From the IMG/VR virus record IMGVR_UViG_3300029448_000226, positions 1 to 31,378 of that record: 31,378 nt of DNA; one strand, written 5' to 3'. The notes below the pieces were generated by a model. The model had not been told where the DNA came from. It saw only the letters and a program-made list of their open reading frames with translations, and did no database searches. Positions within the stretch are counted from its first letter, which is position 1, and every line of letters begins with the position of its first letter. Source of the stretch: a virus. This document shows positions 30,922-31,378 of the stretch, piece after piece. The position numbers were made by a program, and so were the translations under genes.

Positions 30922-31378
30922 TAAATTCTATTTCCAAGCCTTAAACCTTCTTCTATCTGTGGCATTAAAACATCTTCTGTGAATTGTTCAGTTCCTATAA
31001 CAGAACCTTGTATGTTAATAGTCATACCACCACCTTGTGGTCCATCTAAATTAGGATCTACTAAAGGTGTTACTTGAACCCTCTCAGGTCCACTACCTTC
31101 ACCTACCATCATCATTTGAGGTCCATCAGTAACAAAATCTGCTCCATATTGTGCTGCTGTTATATTGTTTTTTGCAAACAATTTATCTATACTTGCACCT
31201 GCTCCTGCTGCTGCTAAAATGTTAAATGGAAATGCAATATGTTTCATTATTTGCTTTATTAAATGTGCTTTAGATGAATTTAGTGCTGCTTCAAATTCAT
31301 TTTTTGCACCTGTTGCAGTTGTTTGTTCTCTTATTTTACCATAAGCCTTTTCTATTGCACCTCTTTTATCTTTTGCTT
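30921..31378 (-). CDS. Tape measure protein, C-terminal end (cut by the right edge)
   Basis: The frame is open from the right edge to the TAA at 30921-30923. The translation matches the end of the left-edge tape measure for 138 residues, with about 17 differences, then adds the true C-terminus MPQIEEGLRLGNRI. Shared parts include TDGPQMMMVGEGxGPERVQV and GGGMTINIQGSVIGTEQFTE. An internal ATG (31247) is not the real start. The stop overlaps the next ATG (TAATG). It is the same gene as 1-1552 on the circular map, or a close allele. Confidence 0.85.
   Translation of the reverse strand, partial: AKDKRGAIEKAYGKIREQTTATGAKNEFEAALNSSKAHLIKQIMKHIAFPFNILAAAGAGASIDKLFAKNNITAAQYGADFVTDGPQMMMVGEGSGPERVQVTPLVDPNLDGPQGGGMTINIQGSVIGTEQFTEDVLMPQIEEGLRLGNRI
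30963..31378. repeat. Right copy of the contig-end repeat (pairs with 2-417)
   Basis: The 416 bases align without gaps to 2-417 at about 92% identity. Substitutions are mostly in the part coding the hydrophobic segment (SIGFPFNLLLAASAGASIDK versus HIAFPFNILAAAGAGASIDK). The frame is intact in both copies, so both look like functional alleles. Confidence 0.9.

Noticed and set aside
1-31378. Prophage or integrated element
   Set aside because: No integrase, excisionase, attachment sites, host flanking genes or recognisable lysogeny repressor were found.
1-31378. CRISPR array or insertion sequence
   Set aside because: No spaced direct repeats of CRISPR type and no transposase with inverted ends; the zinc ribbon at 9244-10440 is part of a phosphoesterase.

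Overview
The window looks like one essentially complete genome of a small tailed bacteriophage. It is AT-rich (roughly 30% G+C by eye), very densely packed, and every supported gene is on the minus strand. Terminase, portal, MuF-type head protein, capsid, tail tube, tail chaperones and tape measure are all recognisable, so it is probably a siphovirus-like phage. Several proteins resemble those of uncultured marine phages, which suggests a low-GC marine bacterial host; this is inference from protein style, not proof. I see no integrase, phage repressor, tRNA, CRISPR, insertion sequence or DNA/RNA polymerase.

Read in transcription order (high to low coordinate), the early block starts after an AT-rich regulatory gap and a terminator (25342-25577). 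It runs 25329->20798: an LPD29-like protein, a putative ssDNA annealing protein, a PD-(D/E)XK nuclease, a zinc-ribbon protein, a ribbon-helix-helix protein, a winged-helix replication protein, RusA and a cytosine-5 DNA methyltransferase. A conserved 17-bp promoter-like motif (20780-20796) opens the next block: ParB-like protein, Mom-like DNA modification protein, small and large terminase, portal, a small conserved protein, MuF head protein, a neck/morphogenesis protein, scaffold and major capsid (20767->13151).

Below the capsid (13136->7654) lie fibre or decoration proteins and an embedded lysis cassette: a T4-type lysozyme, several tiny membrane proteins, and a zinc-ribbon metallophosphoesterase. 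Next come more beta-rich virion proteins, head-tail connector, tail completion protein, tail tube, a frameshifted pair of tail assembly chaperones, and the tape measure, which runs off the left edge. The right edge (31378->30921) carries the end of the same tape measure gene, followed by three tail-tip genes (30921->25578) and a terminator. Joining the ends gives a circular or circularly permuted map of about 30.96 kb with a 530-residue tape measure. The two 416-base copies at the ends differ at about 34 positions, so they are not one clonal repeat.

The points most worth a second look are the ParB-Mom pair plus a C5 methyltransferase (possible double DNA modification), a Ty1-like +1 frameshift in a fibre gene, a -1 frameshift in the tail chaperones, a 17-bp motif before three operons, a dockerin-like calcium module on the tail-tip protein, and a transposase-like zinc ribbon fused to a phosphoesterase. 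Nine small genes or coding extensions not obvious from simple ORF calling were found by reading the gaps.
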